A stretch of 14,315 bases of DNA from CAZMUD01 sp964569715 (lineage in GTDB: Bacteria; Chloroflexota; Dehalococcoidia; Dehalococcoidales; UBA2162), in NCBI GenBank assembly GCA_964569715.1, contig CAZMUD010000028.1, positions 1-14,315 of the forward strand, written 5' to 3'. Made by a program: the position numbers and the translations under genes. This document shows positions 1-6,127 of this stretch, one piece after another; position 1 is the first letter of the stretch; the number at the start of each line of letters is the position of its first letter. The notes below the pieces were generated by a model, which ran no database searches, had not been told where the DNA came from, and was given only the letters and a program-made list of their open reading frames with translations.

Positions 1-40
1 GTCATTGCGAGGCACAAAGTGCCGAAGCAATCTCAAGAGA
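1..40. repeat. Short palindromic repeat, GTCATTGCGAG family
   Basis: The sequence opens with GTCATTGCGAG and closes with GAAGCAATCTC, around a small stem GGCAC-aaa-GTGCC. A longer relative with the same opening lies at 14136-14196. Short dispersed repeats starting this way are common in many bacterial genomes. No coding potential is visible. It may be cut by the window edge. Confidence 0.65.
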
Positions 41-57
41 TAACATAGTTTCTATTA

Positions 58-136
58 GGTAACCCTATCCCCTTTATCCCCCTCCCTTATCTAAGGGAGG
101 GGGAAGTAGTTATATAAGAGAGGCTTCGCCTCTCTT
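58..136 (+). repeat. Two-hairpin repeat unit A
   Basis: The unit starts GGTAACCCTATCCCC. Hairpin 1 (78-103) is CCCCCTCCCTT paired with its complement around ATCT. Hairpin 2 (116-136) is AAGAGAGGC paired with GCCTCTCTT around TTC. The layout matches the units at 2768-2827, 2849-2931, 6821-6905 and 14231-14310, but the stem bases differ with pairing kept. Hairpin 2 overlaps the first base of the protease stop codon (136-138, minus strand) and could act as a transcript end for that gene, although no strong T run follows. Confidence 0.8.
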
Positions 137-1023
137 CATCTCTCCTCAGCCGGGCTTTCTTCAGCAGTAGGAAGTGTTTTCTTGCGTGCTTCTCTTAATG
201 CAGCTTTCCTTGCCTTCATAAATGCCTCCTGATTCATAACTTCTAGGATTTTCCACACGGGCACTACTATAGCGATACCCATATTGATTGTGAGGTTAGT
301 TAGGGAATCCTCTATCAAGTTATCCATTTCCAGCTTGGATAGGTCAAAATGTCCGTGCATAAGACCTAGCCAAAAAAATAAAGGTCCTTGGCGTCCCATC
401 TGCATCGTAGTGCCTATCCTACGCATAGTCCCTATATACGCAAATACAGGAGAACCGCTTAAACCCCCTATTGAACGGGCTTCAACTAGATATGCGTCAA
501 TATCTCCCAAAGTTTCTGTATGCACCTTCTCCTCTGGCATTGACGCAATGTTACCTATACGGATAATCGGGAGATTTCGTTGCAAGCCGTAATGATTGGC
601 GAATAATCCAGTCAAGAATACATCATCGCCTACTCCAATTTCTTCTCTTTTGATAACCTCTTCTGTTGCCGTCATCACAAGGGGAACAATACGATAATCA
701 AAAATATCTTGTGGGGGTGCCCAATTTAATACAGCTACATCTACATTCGATTCTTTGGGGTGGAATATCCAATTCTCAATCGATGTCTGTATCAACTGAG
801 CCGGTTCGGATTTCAAGTTCATCCTCACATATACCTTTTGGTCTATACTTCTTTCCCTAATTCCTTCAATTATGTGTTTGGCTGTTATGAGATAGACAAC
901 TTGAAATCCTGGTATCTCCAATGGCACACTAACAAAGAACGCTGTGCCAGCCAGTTGTGTGCCTTCTGCAATCTTGTAACAAATAAAAACAACACACTTC
1001 CTAATTTCGTCAGGGATTTGCAT
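136..1023 (-). CDS. Intracellular trypsin-like serine protease
   Basis: A 295-residue protein with the order of a chymotrypsin-fold peptidase. The His motif is LITAKH (H50), the Asp motif is NVDVAVLN (D95), and the Ser motif is GGLSGSPVF (nucleophile S191). A C-terminal segment near 248-262 (MGIAIVVPVWKIL) resembles the last strand and helix of such domains. No signal peptide or membrane segment is visible, so it is probably cytoplasmic. The tail (270-295) is charged and probably unstructured. The start is the ATG at 1021-1023, which has a long purine Shine-Dalgarno (AAGGAGGAGGAGG) just upstream. Its 5' flank is a remnant of a gatA 3' end, so it probably arrived or was rearranged here. The substrate is unknown; a defence or stress role is possible but not shown. 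It could also be a protease-fold protein with a binding role, though all three catalytic residues are present. Confidence 0.8.
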   Translation of the reverse strand: MQIPDEIRKCVVFICYKIAEGTQLAGTAFFVSVPLEIPGFQVVYLITAKHIIEGIRERSIDQKVYVRMNLKSEPAQLIQTSIENWIFHPKESNVDVAVLNWAPPQDIFDYRIVPLVMTATEEVIKREEIGVGDDVFLTGLFANHYGLQRNLPIIRIGNIASMPEEKVHTETLGDIDAYLVEARSIGGLSGSPVFAYIGTMRRIGTTMQMGRQGPLFFWLGLMHGHFDLSKLEMDNLIEDSLTNLTINMGIAIVVPVWKILEVMNQEAFMKARKAALREARKKTLPTAEESPAEER

Positions 1024-1044
1024 AAGACTATCCTCCTCCTCCTT

Positions 1045-1131
1045 CTAAATTCCCGGCCTCCTCTTGTGCCACTCTGTTGCCTGCTGGTAGGCGTGGGCGA
1101 TTTTTAGTATAGCTTCCTCATTAAACGGCTG
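1045..1131 (-). pseudogene. Remnant of the 3' end of a second gatA
   Basis: On the minus strand this reads PFNEEAILKIAHAYQQATEW then HKRRPGI and a TAG stop. It aligns without gaps to the last 27 residues of the intact GatA (PFSEETLLKIAHAYQQATDW, then HKKRPKI) with about 21 of 27 identical. The DNA shares a block of nearly 30 identical bases (1075-1103). Similarity ends abruptly upstream, near 1131, after a Gln codon, and stop codons follow a little further on. It has no start and is not itself a gene. The stop lies 21 bases before the protease ATG, and the protease ribosome-binding site sits in between. Confidence 0.8.
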
Positions 1132-1148
1132 TAGGTTGACATAACTCT

Positions 1149-1186
1149 AAAAACGAATCCCGAAGCTAATTAGCTTCGATTCGTTT
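1149..1186 (-). terminator. Rho-independent terminator of gatA
   Basis: On the minus strand the stem AAACGAAT-CGAAGCT pairs with AGCTTCG-gg-ATTCGTTT (two-base bulge), followed by a run of five T. It lies about 100 bases beyond the gatA stop and before the gatA remnant and protease gene. It therefore separates gatA transcription from the protease. Confidence 0.7.
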
Positions 1187-1288
1187 CCCTTTAAAAATAT
1201 CATCTTTTTACACTCGGAATTCCTCTAAACAAATAACCACCCTAGACAAAGGTAAGTGTACGTCTTTATGTGGCTCGTGACTTAAACC

Positions 1289-2749
1289 TTATATCTTCGG
1301 TCTCTTCTTATGCCAATCAGTTGCCTGCTGGTAGGCGTGGGCGATTTTGAGGAGGGTTTCCTCGCTGAAGGGCTTGCTGATAATCTGCATCCCAATCGGC
1401 AGCCCGTCGGCAAAGCCAGCCGGTATAGAGATAGCCGGCAGGCCGGCAATATTTATCGGTAGGGTGCAGACATCGCTCAGATACATCTGGAGCGGGTCAT
1501 CCACCTTCTCCCCGATTTTGAATGGGGTGGTGGGGGAGGTTGGGGTTATCAGGGCATCAAATTTATCAAAGGCCTGGTCAAACTCTCGTCTTATCAGGGT
1601 GCGAACCTTCTGAGCCTTGACGTAGTAGGCATCATAATAGCCGGCGGACAGGGCATAGGTTCCCAGCATAATACGTCTTTTTACCTCGGGGCCAAAGCCA
1701 TACTGGCGGGTCTTTTCCATAGCATCCCACATGCTGTCTGCTTCTTTAGCGGAGAAGCCATACTTTACTCCATCATAGCGAGCCAGGTTAGCCGAAGCCT
1801 CCGAGGGGGCGATAATGTAATACACCGCCAGGGCATAGCGGGTATGGGGTAGTGATGCCTCCCATTCTATTTTTGCCCCCAGCTCCTCAAGTTTATTGAT
1901 AGCAGCCCGTATCGCTGTTTCTACCTCAGTCTGCATTCCCTCAACGAAATACTCCTCGGGGACACCGATACGAAGCCCATTGAGGTCGGTAGTCAGGCAC
2001 TGAGTATAATCGGGGGTGGGATAGGGAACCGAGGTAGAATCCCGGCTGTCATAGCCAGCGATGGCATTCAATACCAGGGCACAATCGGTAATATCCTGAG
2101 TTAGAGGTCCAATCTGGTCCAGCGAGCTGGCAAAGGCAACCAGACCATACCGGCTTACCCTGCCGTAGGTAGGTTTTAGACCGGTAACGCTGCAGAAGCC
2201 AGCCGGCTGGCGGATACTGCCCCCGGTATCTGAACCCAGCGCATAGATACACTCGCCAGCAGCTACGGCAGCGGCTGAGCCGCCACTACTGCCCCCGGGG
2301 ACACGGGATAAATCCCACGGGTTATGAGTAGTAAACAGGGCAGAGTTTTCGGTAGATGAGCCCATAGCAAATTCATCCATATTGGCTTTGCCGACGACTA
2401 CTGCGCCACAGTCATTTAATTTTTCTACCACTGTCGCATTATAAGGGGGCAAAAAATTCTCTAGCATCCTTGAGGAGCAGGTGGTTGGTATCCTTTTGAT
2501 GCACATATTGTCTTTGATTAGCACCGGGATGCCGGTAAGGGGGTTGGTATTACCGGTAGCCAAAAGCTCATCAGCCTTTTGGGCTTGCTTTAACGCCAGC
2601 TCATCAGTAACAGTGACCAAGGCTTGAACCCTCGGCTCCACCTGGCGGATGCGCTCCAGGCAGGCTTTGGTCAGTTCAACCGAGGACAGTTGTTTAGCTT
2701 TAAGTAGCTTATGTGCCTCGTGGATGGTTAATTGGTTGTAGTTAACTAT
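1289..2749 (-). CDS. gatA: Glutamyl-tRNA(Gln)/aspartyl-tRNA(Asn) amidotransferase subunit A
   Basis: Amidase-signature subunit of GatCAB. It releases ammonia from glutamine so that mischarged Glu-tRNA(Gln) or Asp-tRNA(Asn) can be amidated. The catalytic triad is present: Lys in LIKDNM, cis-Ser in PGGSSGGSAAA, and the nucleophile in SDTGGSIRQP. The first standard start is GTG at 2641, giving 450 residues, but clear GatA sequence continues 36 codons further upstream (LTIHEAHKLL, then SSVELTKACLERI). This upstream part has no ATG, GTG or TTG. The in-frame ATA at 2749-2747 gives 486 residues, the usual GatA length, and places the triad at K79, S154 and S178, the numbering I recall for Staphylococcus GatA. 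The ATA is also the last codon of the repeat element, whose end supplies an AAGGGGGTGA ribosome-binding site. gatB is not in the window. Function is near certain; the start codon is inferred. Confidence 0.93.
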   Translation of the reverse strand: MVNYNQLTIHEAHKLLKAKQLSSVELTKACLERIRQVEPRVQALVTVTDELALKQAQKADELLATGNTNPLTGIPVLIKDNMCIKRIPTTCSSRMLENFLPPYNATVVEKLNDCGAVVVGKANMDEFAMGSSTENSALFTTHNPWDLSRVPGGSSGGSAAAVAAGECIYALGSDTGGSIRQPAGFCSVTGLKPTYGRVSRYGLVAFASSLDQIGPLTQDITDCALVLNAIAGYDSRDSTSVPYPTPDYTQCLTTDLNGLRIGVPEEYFVEGMQTEVETAIRAAINKLEELGAKIEWEASLPHTRYALAVYYIIAPSEASANLARYDGVKYGFSAKEADSMWDAMEKTRQYGFGPEVKRRIMLGTYALSAGYYDAYYVKAQKVRTLIRREFDQAFDKFDALITPTSPTTPFKIGEKVDDPLQMYLSDVCTLPINIAGLPAISIPAGFADGLPIGMQIISKPFSEETLLKIAHAYQQATDWHKKRPKI

Positions 2750-3008
2750 CTACCTCACCCCCTTAATCCCCCTCTCCTTCAAAGGAGAGGGGGAAGAGAG
2801 GTTTTGAAGGGGCGTAGCCCCTTCAAACTTCCCCTTTAATTTTTATTAAGGTAACCCCATCCCCTTTATCCCCTTCCCCTTGATAAGGGGAAGGGGAAGA
2901 TTTTCTCTAAAGAGGGGCTTCGCCCCTCTTTGACATCCCGTTAGGTCAGGCTCTTTGGCGAGAGAAGGTAATTTCTTAAGCAGGGCTTTACCCGTTCAAG
3001 CTTCCCCA
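2747..3008. mobile_element. Composite hairpin element, copy 1 (MITE-like, non-coding)
   Basis: The element starts TATCTACCTCACCCCC at the gatA 5' end and runs to GCTTCCCCA. It holds four hairpins: 2768-2793 (CCCCCTCTCCTT stem), 2803-2827 (TTTGAAGGGGC stem, GTA loop), 2870-2896 (CCCCTTCCCCTT stem) and 2909-2931 (AAAGAGGGGC stem, TTC loop). A 70-base stretch without obvious stems follows (2932-3001). The reverse complement of 6744-6947 matches it with only a few differences, except that copy 2 lacks 2763-2821. No open reading frame is supported. Weaker similarity to copy 2 continues to about 3035. With no transposase in it, any mobility would need an enzyme acting in trans. Confidence 0.8.
2755..2764 (-). 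promoter_or_regulatory. Ribosome-binding site for gatA supplied by the repeat element
   Basis: Read on the minus strand this is AAGGGGGTGA. It pairs over ten bases with the usual 16S 3' end, with one G-U wobble. Five bases (GGTAG) separate it from the in-frame ATA at 2749-2747. The same ten bases occur before the adenine deaminase frame at 6930-6939. Confidence 0.5.
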
Positions 3009-3058
3009 TTAAGACAACTCTCTAGATTGAGGCTTCGCCCTGTCGTCTCCACAAACCT

Positions 3059-3511
3059 TCATTCCCATAGTTCCATTGATTGATAAAACTCTTCTGAGTT
3101 GCTGACACTCAGCAACACTGAGTAGTCCTTGTTAGTCGGGATATAAACTACATTGGAGCGGTCGGTTACGAATAGTAGAGCCTTTTCCTTATTTTTTAGC
3201 TTGAACCAGCCTTCGCTGTAACCGGGCAAGCCAACCCCATTCGTCCTGATTCTTGGTTTATATTCTGGGTCAATGTTTAGGTTGATAATTTTCACATTCT
3301 CCCTGGCTATTTCCTCCTTTGGTATAAACCTTCCGTAAATGCCTCCTCTTATTTGTAAGCCTTGGTCGCTCACCTCAAATTTTGTATTCCTCGCTGAGTA
3401 TCCGATAAAAGCAAAAAGACCTAGCACGAGAATGAGAAATATACCAATGGCTAACATAGTTATAAAAGGGGCAGAGGAAGCCGGGGTGATATCAAATGTC
3501 CGAGCCATCAT
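3059..3511 (-). CDS. Membrane-anchored bacterial PH-like domain protein
   Basis: A 150-residue protein with one hydrophobic segment at about 16-38, followed by a beta-rich domain (43-145). That domain contains FEVSDQGLQIRGGIYGR, NGVGLPGY and ALLFVTDRSNVVYIPT, the pattern of small bacterial PH (bPH) domains in membrane proteins. The function of such proteins is not established; a lipid- or protein-binding scaffold role is likely. The start is the first of two adjacent ATGs, with AAGGAGGTT upstream. It begins 24 bases after the gatC stop and lies in the same direction, so it is co-transcribed with gatC. It separates gatC from gatA, which are usually adjacent, so it looks like an insertion into the gat operon or an operon relic. 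Confidence 0.75.
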   Translation of the reverse strand: MMARTFDITPASSAPFITMLAIGIFLILVLGLFAFIGYSARNTKFEVSDQGLQIRGGIYGRFIPKEEIARENVKIINLNIDPEYKPRIRTNGVGLPGYSEGWFKLKNKEKALLFVTDRSNVVYIPTNKDYSVLLSVSNSEEFYQSMELWE

Positions 3512-3535
3512 ATTTTAACCTCCTTGCTAAATGTA

Positions 3536-3823
3536 TTACTCCAGCACAGCTCGCACCCGGAAGAAGTCCCCCTCCTTTTGCGGGGCGTTAGCTAGAACCT
3601 GGCTTTGGGGTAAAGAGGGGGCTACTTCATCATCACTCACTACATTTTGAAGAGCAATAGATTGGGCGGTGGGTGGGATGTCACTGGTATCTACCTGTTG
3701 TAATACCTCGAAGTTCTCCAGAATATTGGATAGTTGCTCTCTGAGCCTATCCACCTCTGTCTCGGTCAAACCCAGCCGAGCCAGGAGAGCAATATGTAGC
3801 ACTTCTTCACGACTTAGCTTCAT
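3536..3823 (-). CDS. gatC: Glutamyl-tRNA(Gln)/aspartyl-tRNA(Asn) amidotransferase subunit C
   Basis: A 95-residue protein of normal GatC length. The N-terminal helices read MKLSREEVLHIALLARLGLT and LREQLSNILENFEVLQQVDT. They are followed by the extended belt around DIPPTA and the C-terminal PQKEGDFFRVRAVLE, where the EGDFF segment is typical of GatC. GatC wraps around GatA and GatB to stabilise the tRNA amidotransferase. The ATG has CGGAGG just upstream and follows a clear promoter (3864-3893). It is the first gene of the minus-strand gat operon, followed by the PH-domain gene, then the repeat element and gatA. Confidence 0.95.
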   Translation of the reverse strand: MKLSREEVLHIALLARLGLTETEVDRLREQLSNILENFEVLQQVDTSDIPPTAQSIALQNVVSDDEVAPSLPQSQVLANAPQKEGDFFRVRAVLE

Positions 3824-3863
3824 TACTTGCCTCCGTAATTATTTGGGTGGAGTATATTTAAAG

Positions 3864-3893
3864 ATTATAGCACCCACATCTGAGTATCGGCAA
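3864..3893 (-). promoter_or_regulatory. Promoter of the gatC operon
   Basis: On the minus strand there is an extended -10, TGC-TATAAT (TATAAT at 3869-3864). Eighteen bases upstream lies TTGCCG (3893-3888), a 4/6 match to the -35 box. The expected transcript start is about 30 bases before the gatC ATG. Confidence 0.6.
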
Positions 3894-3904
3894 TAGAGCT
3901 ATCC

Positions 3905-3913
3905 TGCTATAAT
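3905..3913 (+). promoter_or_regulatory. Extended -10 promoter of the nfeD-like gene
   Basis: TGC-TATAAT ends at 3913, 18 bases before the ATG at 3932. No good -35 box is visible, as is usual for extended -10 promoters. The expected 5' leader is only about 12 bases, just enough to hold the GCGGAGG ribosome-binding site. Confidence 0.55.
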
Positions 3914-3931
3914 TAAAGAAGCGGAGGCAAA

Positions 3932-4342
3932 ATGATGGCTAGGCTTATATTGGGTATTATCAGCACCTTGCTAGAGGAGGCAGCCCTGGTAGCAATTGTG
4001 CTCTGGGGTTTGCCCCAGATAGGTGTTCATATACCTTTACCTGGTCTCATTGCCTTGATGGTGGTATGGCTTACCTATTCTGTTATTACTTATCGGATGG
4101 GTAGTCGTGCCCTGATGAAAAAACAGTTGCTTGGCCTGCCGGATATGATTGATAGTAAAGGTAAGGTAGTAAGTCCACTGGCTCCAGAGGGTCTGGTCAG
4201 GATTAGGGGTGAGCTTTGGGTAGCCAAATTAGCAAGCGGTGAAATGAAATCTGATGGGGAAGTTATTGTGGTGGCACAGGATGGGCTTAAGCTTGTTGTG
4301 CGTGAGCGTAGCACTGCTGATGATTTGGAGAGGACTGAATAG
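3932..4342 (+). CDS. NfeD-like membrane protein (short form)
   Basis: A 136-residue protein with two hydrophobic helices at about 5-25 and 36-54. A C-terminal OB-fold-like domain (about 76-124) carries GKVVSPLAPEGLVRIRGELW and GEVIVVAQDGLKLVVR, the pattern of NfeD C-terminal domains. These proteins often partner stomatin-like proteins or membrane proteases in membrane quality control; no such partner gene is next to it here. A rhomboid protease lies about 1.1 kb downstream, but on the far side of an opposite-strand gene. The start is the first of two ATGs, with GGAGG five bases upstream. It converges on the membrane-protein gene at 4350, with 7 bases between the stops. Confidence 0.75.
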   Translation: MMARLILGIISTLLEEAALVAIVLWGLPQIGVHIPLPGLIALMVVWLTYSVITYRMGSRALMKKQLLGLPDMIDSKGKVVSPLAPEGLVRIRGELWVAKLASGEMKSDGEVIVVAQDGLKLVVRERSTADDLERTE

Positions 4343-4349
4343 TCAGCGT

Positions 4350-5237
4350 TCAGGATGAAGGTTGGCGTGGCTTATAGACAAAAGAGACTATGACTAGAAC
4401 TACCCCGCCAATCAGCAGGCCAAGGCTGAATGTTTCCAGCGGAGCCATGAGGTTATCAAGGAACTGGGGCAGCCATGTCTGGAGCGCTGCTGGTAGCTCA
4501 GGCAGCGGTAACCCTGTCTCGGTAAAATACCTGGCAATGAAAATGCCAGCATAGCCAAAGGCTCCATAGGTCAGGCAGGGGATGCCCAAGCGGCGGGTAA
4601 TATCCCTTACCTGGCGGCTTATGAAAATAATGCCCAGGACCAGTAACAACATAAAGCCAATCAGCGCCTTATATACGAGCTGGGAATAACTCAGAGCTTG
4701 CCTTACCTGCTCCAGCATAGTCAGCACATCGGGGGGTAACGAGCTTTCAGTGAATTCAAGACTTGGTGGTATATTTTCGGTAAGTTGCTGATAAAGTTCA
4801 TTAAAATACTGCTCTTTTAAGTGTGATGGCAATCCCTGAAGCTCTGGTGGCGGCGATGCCAGAAAAGCTTCCCTGAGGTTTTCCTTAAGGCTGTCCTTCA
4901 CTGGTTCGGTAGGGATTACCAGGTTCAGGCTTTCAGTCCTTCCCATAAGGTAATCGTAGCCAGAATAGATGGCGGTGCTTATCTCTTCCTTCATCCAGGG
5001 TTCAAGGTCAGCAATAGTCTCATCTATTACCTCGGCTAGATACGGTGCTTCGGGAGGAGCTTCTATGCTAAAAAGTTCTCCGGCTAATGAGGATATATCG
5101 AGCCTATTTATCTCAGAAGTTACGAAGTCCGGGTCGAGCAGGGTATTATTTAGCATAAAAGCAGAAGCGAAAATGGATAGCGAAAGGAAGAGGAGGAAGC
5201 TAAAAAGACTGAGAGCCAAATTCTTAAGGAATGTCAT
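4350..5237 (-). CDS. Multi-pass membrane protein of unknown function
   Basis: I do not recognise this family. The 295-residue protein has an N-terminal hydrophobic helix (about 5-27, either an anchor or an uncleaved signal). A soluble, acidic, helix-rich region of about 155 residues follows (30-185) and is rich in Pro, Glu and Leu. Three further membrane helices lie at about 188-207, 219-237 and 268-287, and the tail is short and basic (YKPRQPSS). The soluble part is probably outside the membrane. The ATG at 5237 has GGAG 11 bases upstream, a weak arrangement, but a good promoter lies 55-90 bases upstream. No catalytic motif was seen. Confidence 0.7.
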   Translation of the reverse strand: MTFLKNLALSLFSFLLFLSLSIFASAFMLNNTLLDPDFVTSEINRLDISSLAGELFSIEAPPEAPYLAEVIDETIADLEPWMKEEISTAIYSGYDYLMGRTESLNLVIPTEPVKDSLKENLREAFLASPPPELQGLPSHLKEQYFNELYQQLTENIPPSLEFTESSLPPDVLTMLEQVRQALSYSQLVYKALIGFMLLLVLGIIFISRQVRDITRRLGIPCLTYGAFGYAGIFIARYFTETGLPLPELPAALQTWLPQFLDNLMAPLETFSLGLLIGGVVLVIVSFVYKPRQPSS

Positions 5238-5298
5238 TTAGCATTATTCTCCAATTACAGACTTAAATCTAATCTAGTCTGGTTTATTTGACTGTCCC

Positions 5299-5328
5299 AT
5301 AATACATGGCTACTATAGTTATAGTCAA
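5299..5328 (-). promoter_or_regulatory. Promoter of the membrane-protein gene with overlapping palindrome
   Basis: On the minus strand TTGACT (5328-5323), an 18-base spacer and TATTAT (5304-5299) form a near-consensus promoter. The inverted repeat ACTATA-gt-TATAGT (5312-5325) overlaps the -35 box and spacer and could be an operator. Confidence 0.6.
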
Positions 5329-5391
5329 TACCTTACCTCCTTTTGGACAATTCCCCAGTCTTCCCTAATAATCAATAAATTGCCGTCTACC

Positions 5392-5420
5392 TTGCCACAA
5401 TTAACTCTCGGGGTTATTAT
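5392..5420 (+). promoter_or_regulatory. Promoter of the rhomboid gene
   Basis: TTGCCA (5392-5397), a 17-base spacer and TATTAT (5415-5420) match the consensus at 5/6 in each box. The transcript would start near 5427 and have a leader of about 53 bases. No clear Shine-Dalgarno precedes the ATG at 5480. Confidence 0.55.
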
Positions 5421-5479
5421 GTAAGAGCAACAGGCAAAAACTATTTTTTGCTCATGTCCAGAGCACGGTAAACGAAATA

Positions 5480-6073
5480 ATGGGATATAGAAGCTATCAG
5501 GGTTTCAGGTTAGGTCCCATAGAGTTCCTAATATTGGCCAATATTCTGATGTTCATTGTCACTTTCATCAGGCCGGAACTTCGTTTTTCTCTTGGTTTAA
5601 GCCAGTTGTTTTTTCCTGACAGGCCGTGGATACTGCTGACCAGTATGTTTGTTCATGTCAGCTTTTGGCATATTTTCGCTAATATGCTCACCCTCTACTT
5701 TTTTGGCCGCTATGTAAACATGCTTGTTGGCGAAGGGAAGTTCCTCGTTGTTTACTTCTTGGGCGGTCTCCTGGGAGGGGTTTTTTACCTGCTTCTGGCG
5801 TCGCCTGTTTCTATAGCTGTCGGTGCCTCGGGAGCCATTTTTGCCGTGGCAGGGGCACTGACAGTGTTGAGTCCAAAGCTAAGGGTTTTTATAATACCGA
5901 TACCAGTTCCTATTCCCCTCTGGGTGGCGGTCATTGGTGGTTTCTTAATATTCACCTTATTCGCAATATTCCACTTTTTACCAGTAGCCTGGCAGGCACA
6001 TCTTGGTGGGCTGGTTTTCGGTCTGGTAATGGGTTACTTTTTCAGGAGGAGGCAACGCCATTTCTTCTATTAA
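5480..6073 (+). CDS. Rhomboid family intramembrane serine protease
   Basis: A 197-residue membrane protein with about six hydrophobic helices. It has the rhomboid motifs in order: HIFAN (H64, N68) in the second helix, GASGAIF with the catalytic serine S117 in GASG, and QAHLGGLVFG with the catalytic histidine H174. Such enzymes cleave transmembrane segments of substrate proteins within the bilayer. The length is typical of the minimal six-helix core, with no extra cytoplasmic domain. The C-terminus is basic (RRRQRH), consistent with a cytoplasmic end. Translation starts at ATG 5480 with a poor ribosome-binding site. It stands alone, with its own promoter, between an opposite-strand gene and the hpt promoter. 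Confidence 0.9.
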   Translation: MGYRSYQGFRLGPIEFLILANILMFIVTFIRPELRFSLGLSQLFFPDRPWILLTSMFVHVSFWHIFANMLTLYFFGRYVNMLVGEGKFLVVYFLGGLLGGVFYLLLASPVSIAVGASGAIFAVAGALTVLSPKLRVFIIPIPVPIPLWVAVIGGFLIFTLFAIFHFLPVAWQAHLGGLVFGLVMGYFFRRRQRHFFY

Positions 6074-6086
6074 TTTACCTTCTTTA

Positions 6087-6116
6087 TTGGACGTTATTAA
6101 AGGTAAAGGCTATAAT
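6087..6116 (+). promoter_or_regulatory. Promoter of hpt, probably giving a near-leaderless mRNA
   Basis: TTGGAC (6087-6092), an 18-base spacer and TATAAT (6111-6116) form a strong promoter. Transcription would begin at about 6122-6124, only 4-6 bases before the ATG at 6128. No Shine-Dalgarno sequence could fit in that leader. Confidence 0.65.
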
Positions 6117-6127
6117 CTCAAGTAGCT

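Noticed and set aside
284..592. Plus-strand reading frames opposite the protease gene (also 760-1107)
   Set aside because: They are antisense to a gene with a complete catalytic triad and good ribosome-binding site. The frames look like no known protein and have no start signals.
1058..1140. A promoter for the protease within the gatA remnant (TATACT on the minus strand near 1106-1111)
   Set aside because: No matching -35 box is present at the right distance.
2049..2252. 67-codon reading frame on the minus strand inside gatA
   Set aside because: It lies out of frame within the conserved catalytic part of gatA and has no ribosome-binding site; it is a shadow of the real gene.
2747..3008. CRISPR array or insertion sequence with transposase
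   Set aside because: The hairpins are not evenly spaced direct repeats with unique spacers, and no frame encodes a transposase. A non-coding mobile element fits better.
2747..3035. Target-site duplication around copy 1 similar to that of copy 2
   Set aside because: TAGAGAGTTGTCT and TAGATAGTTAACT on the two sides (minus strand) match at only about 10 of 13 positions and one lies partly inside the element, so it cannot be told from chance.
5429..5453. Hairpin GCAAAAA-ctat-TTTTTGC in the rhomboid leader as a regulatory RNA or terminator
   Set aside because: The stem is almost all A-T pairs with no GC-rich part or following T run, so it is too weak to support.
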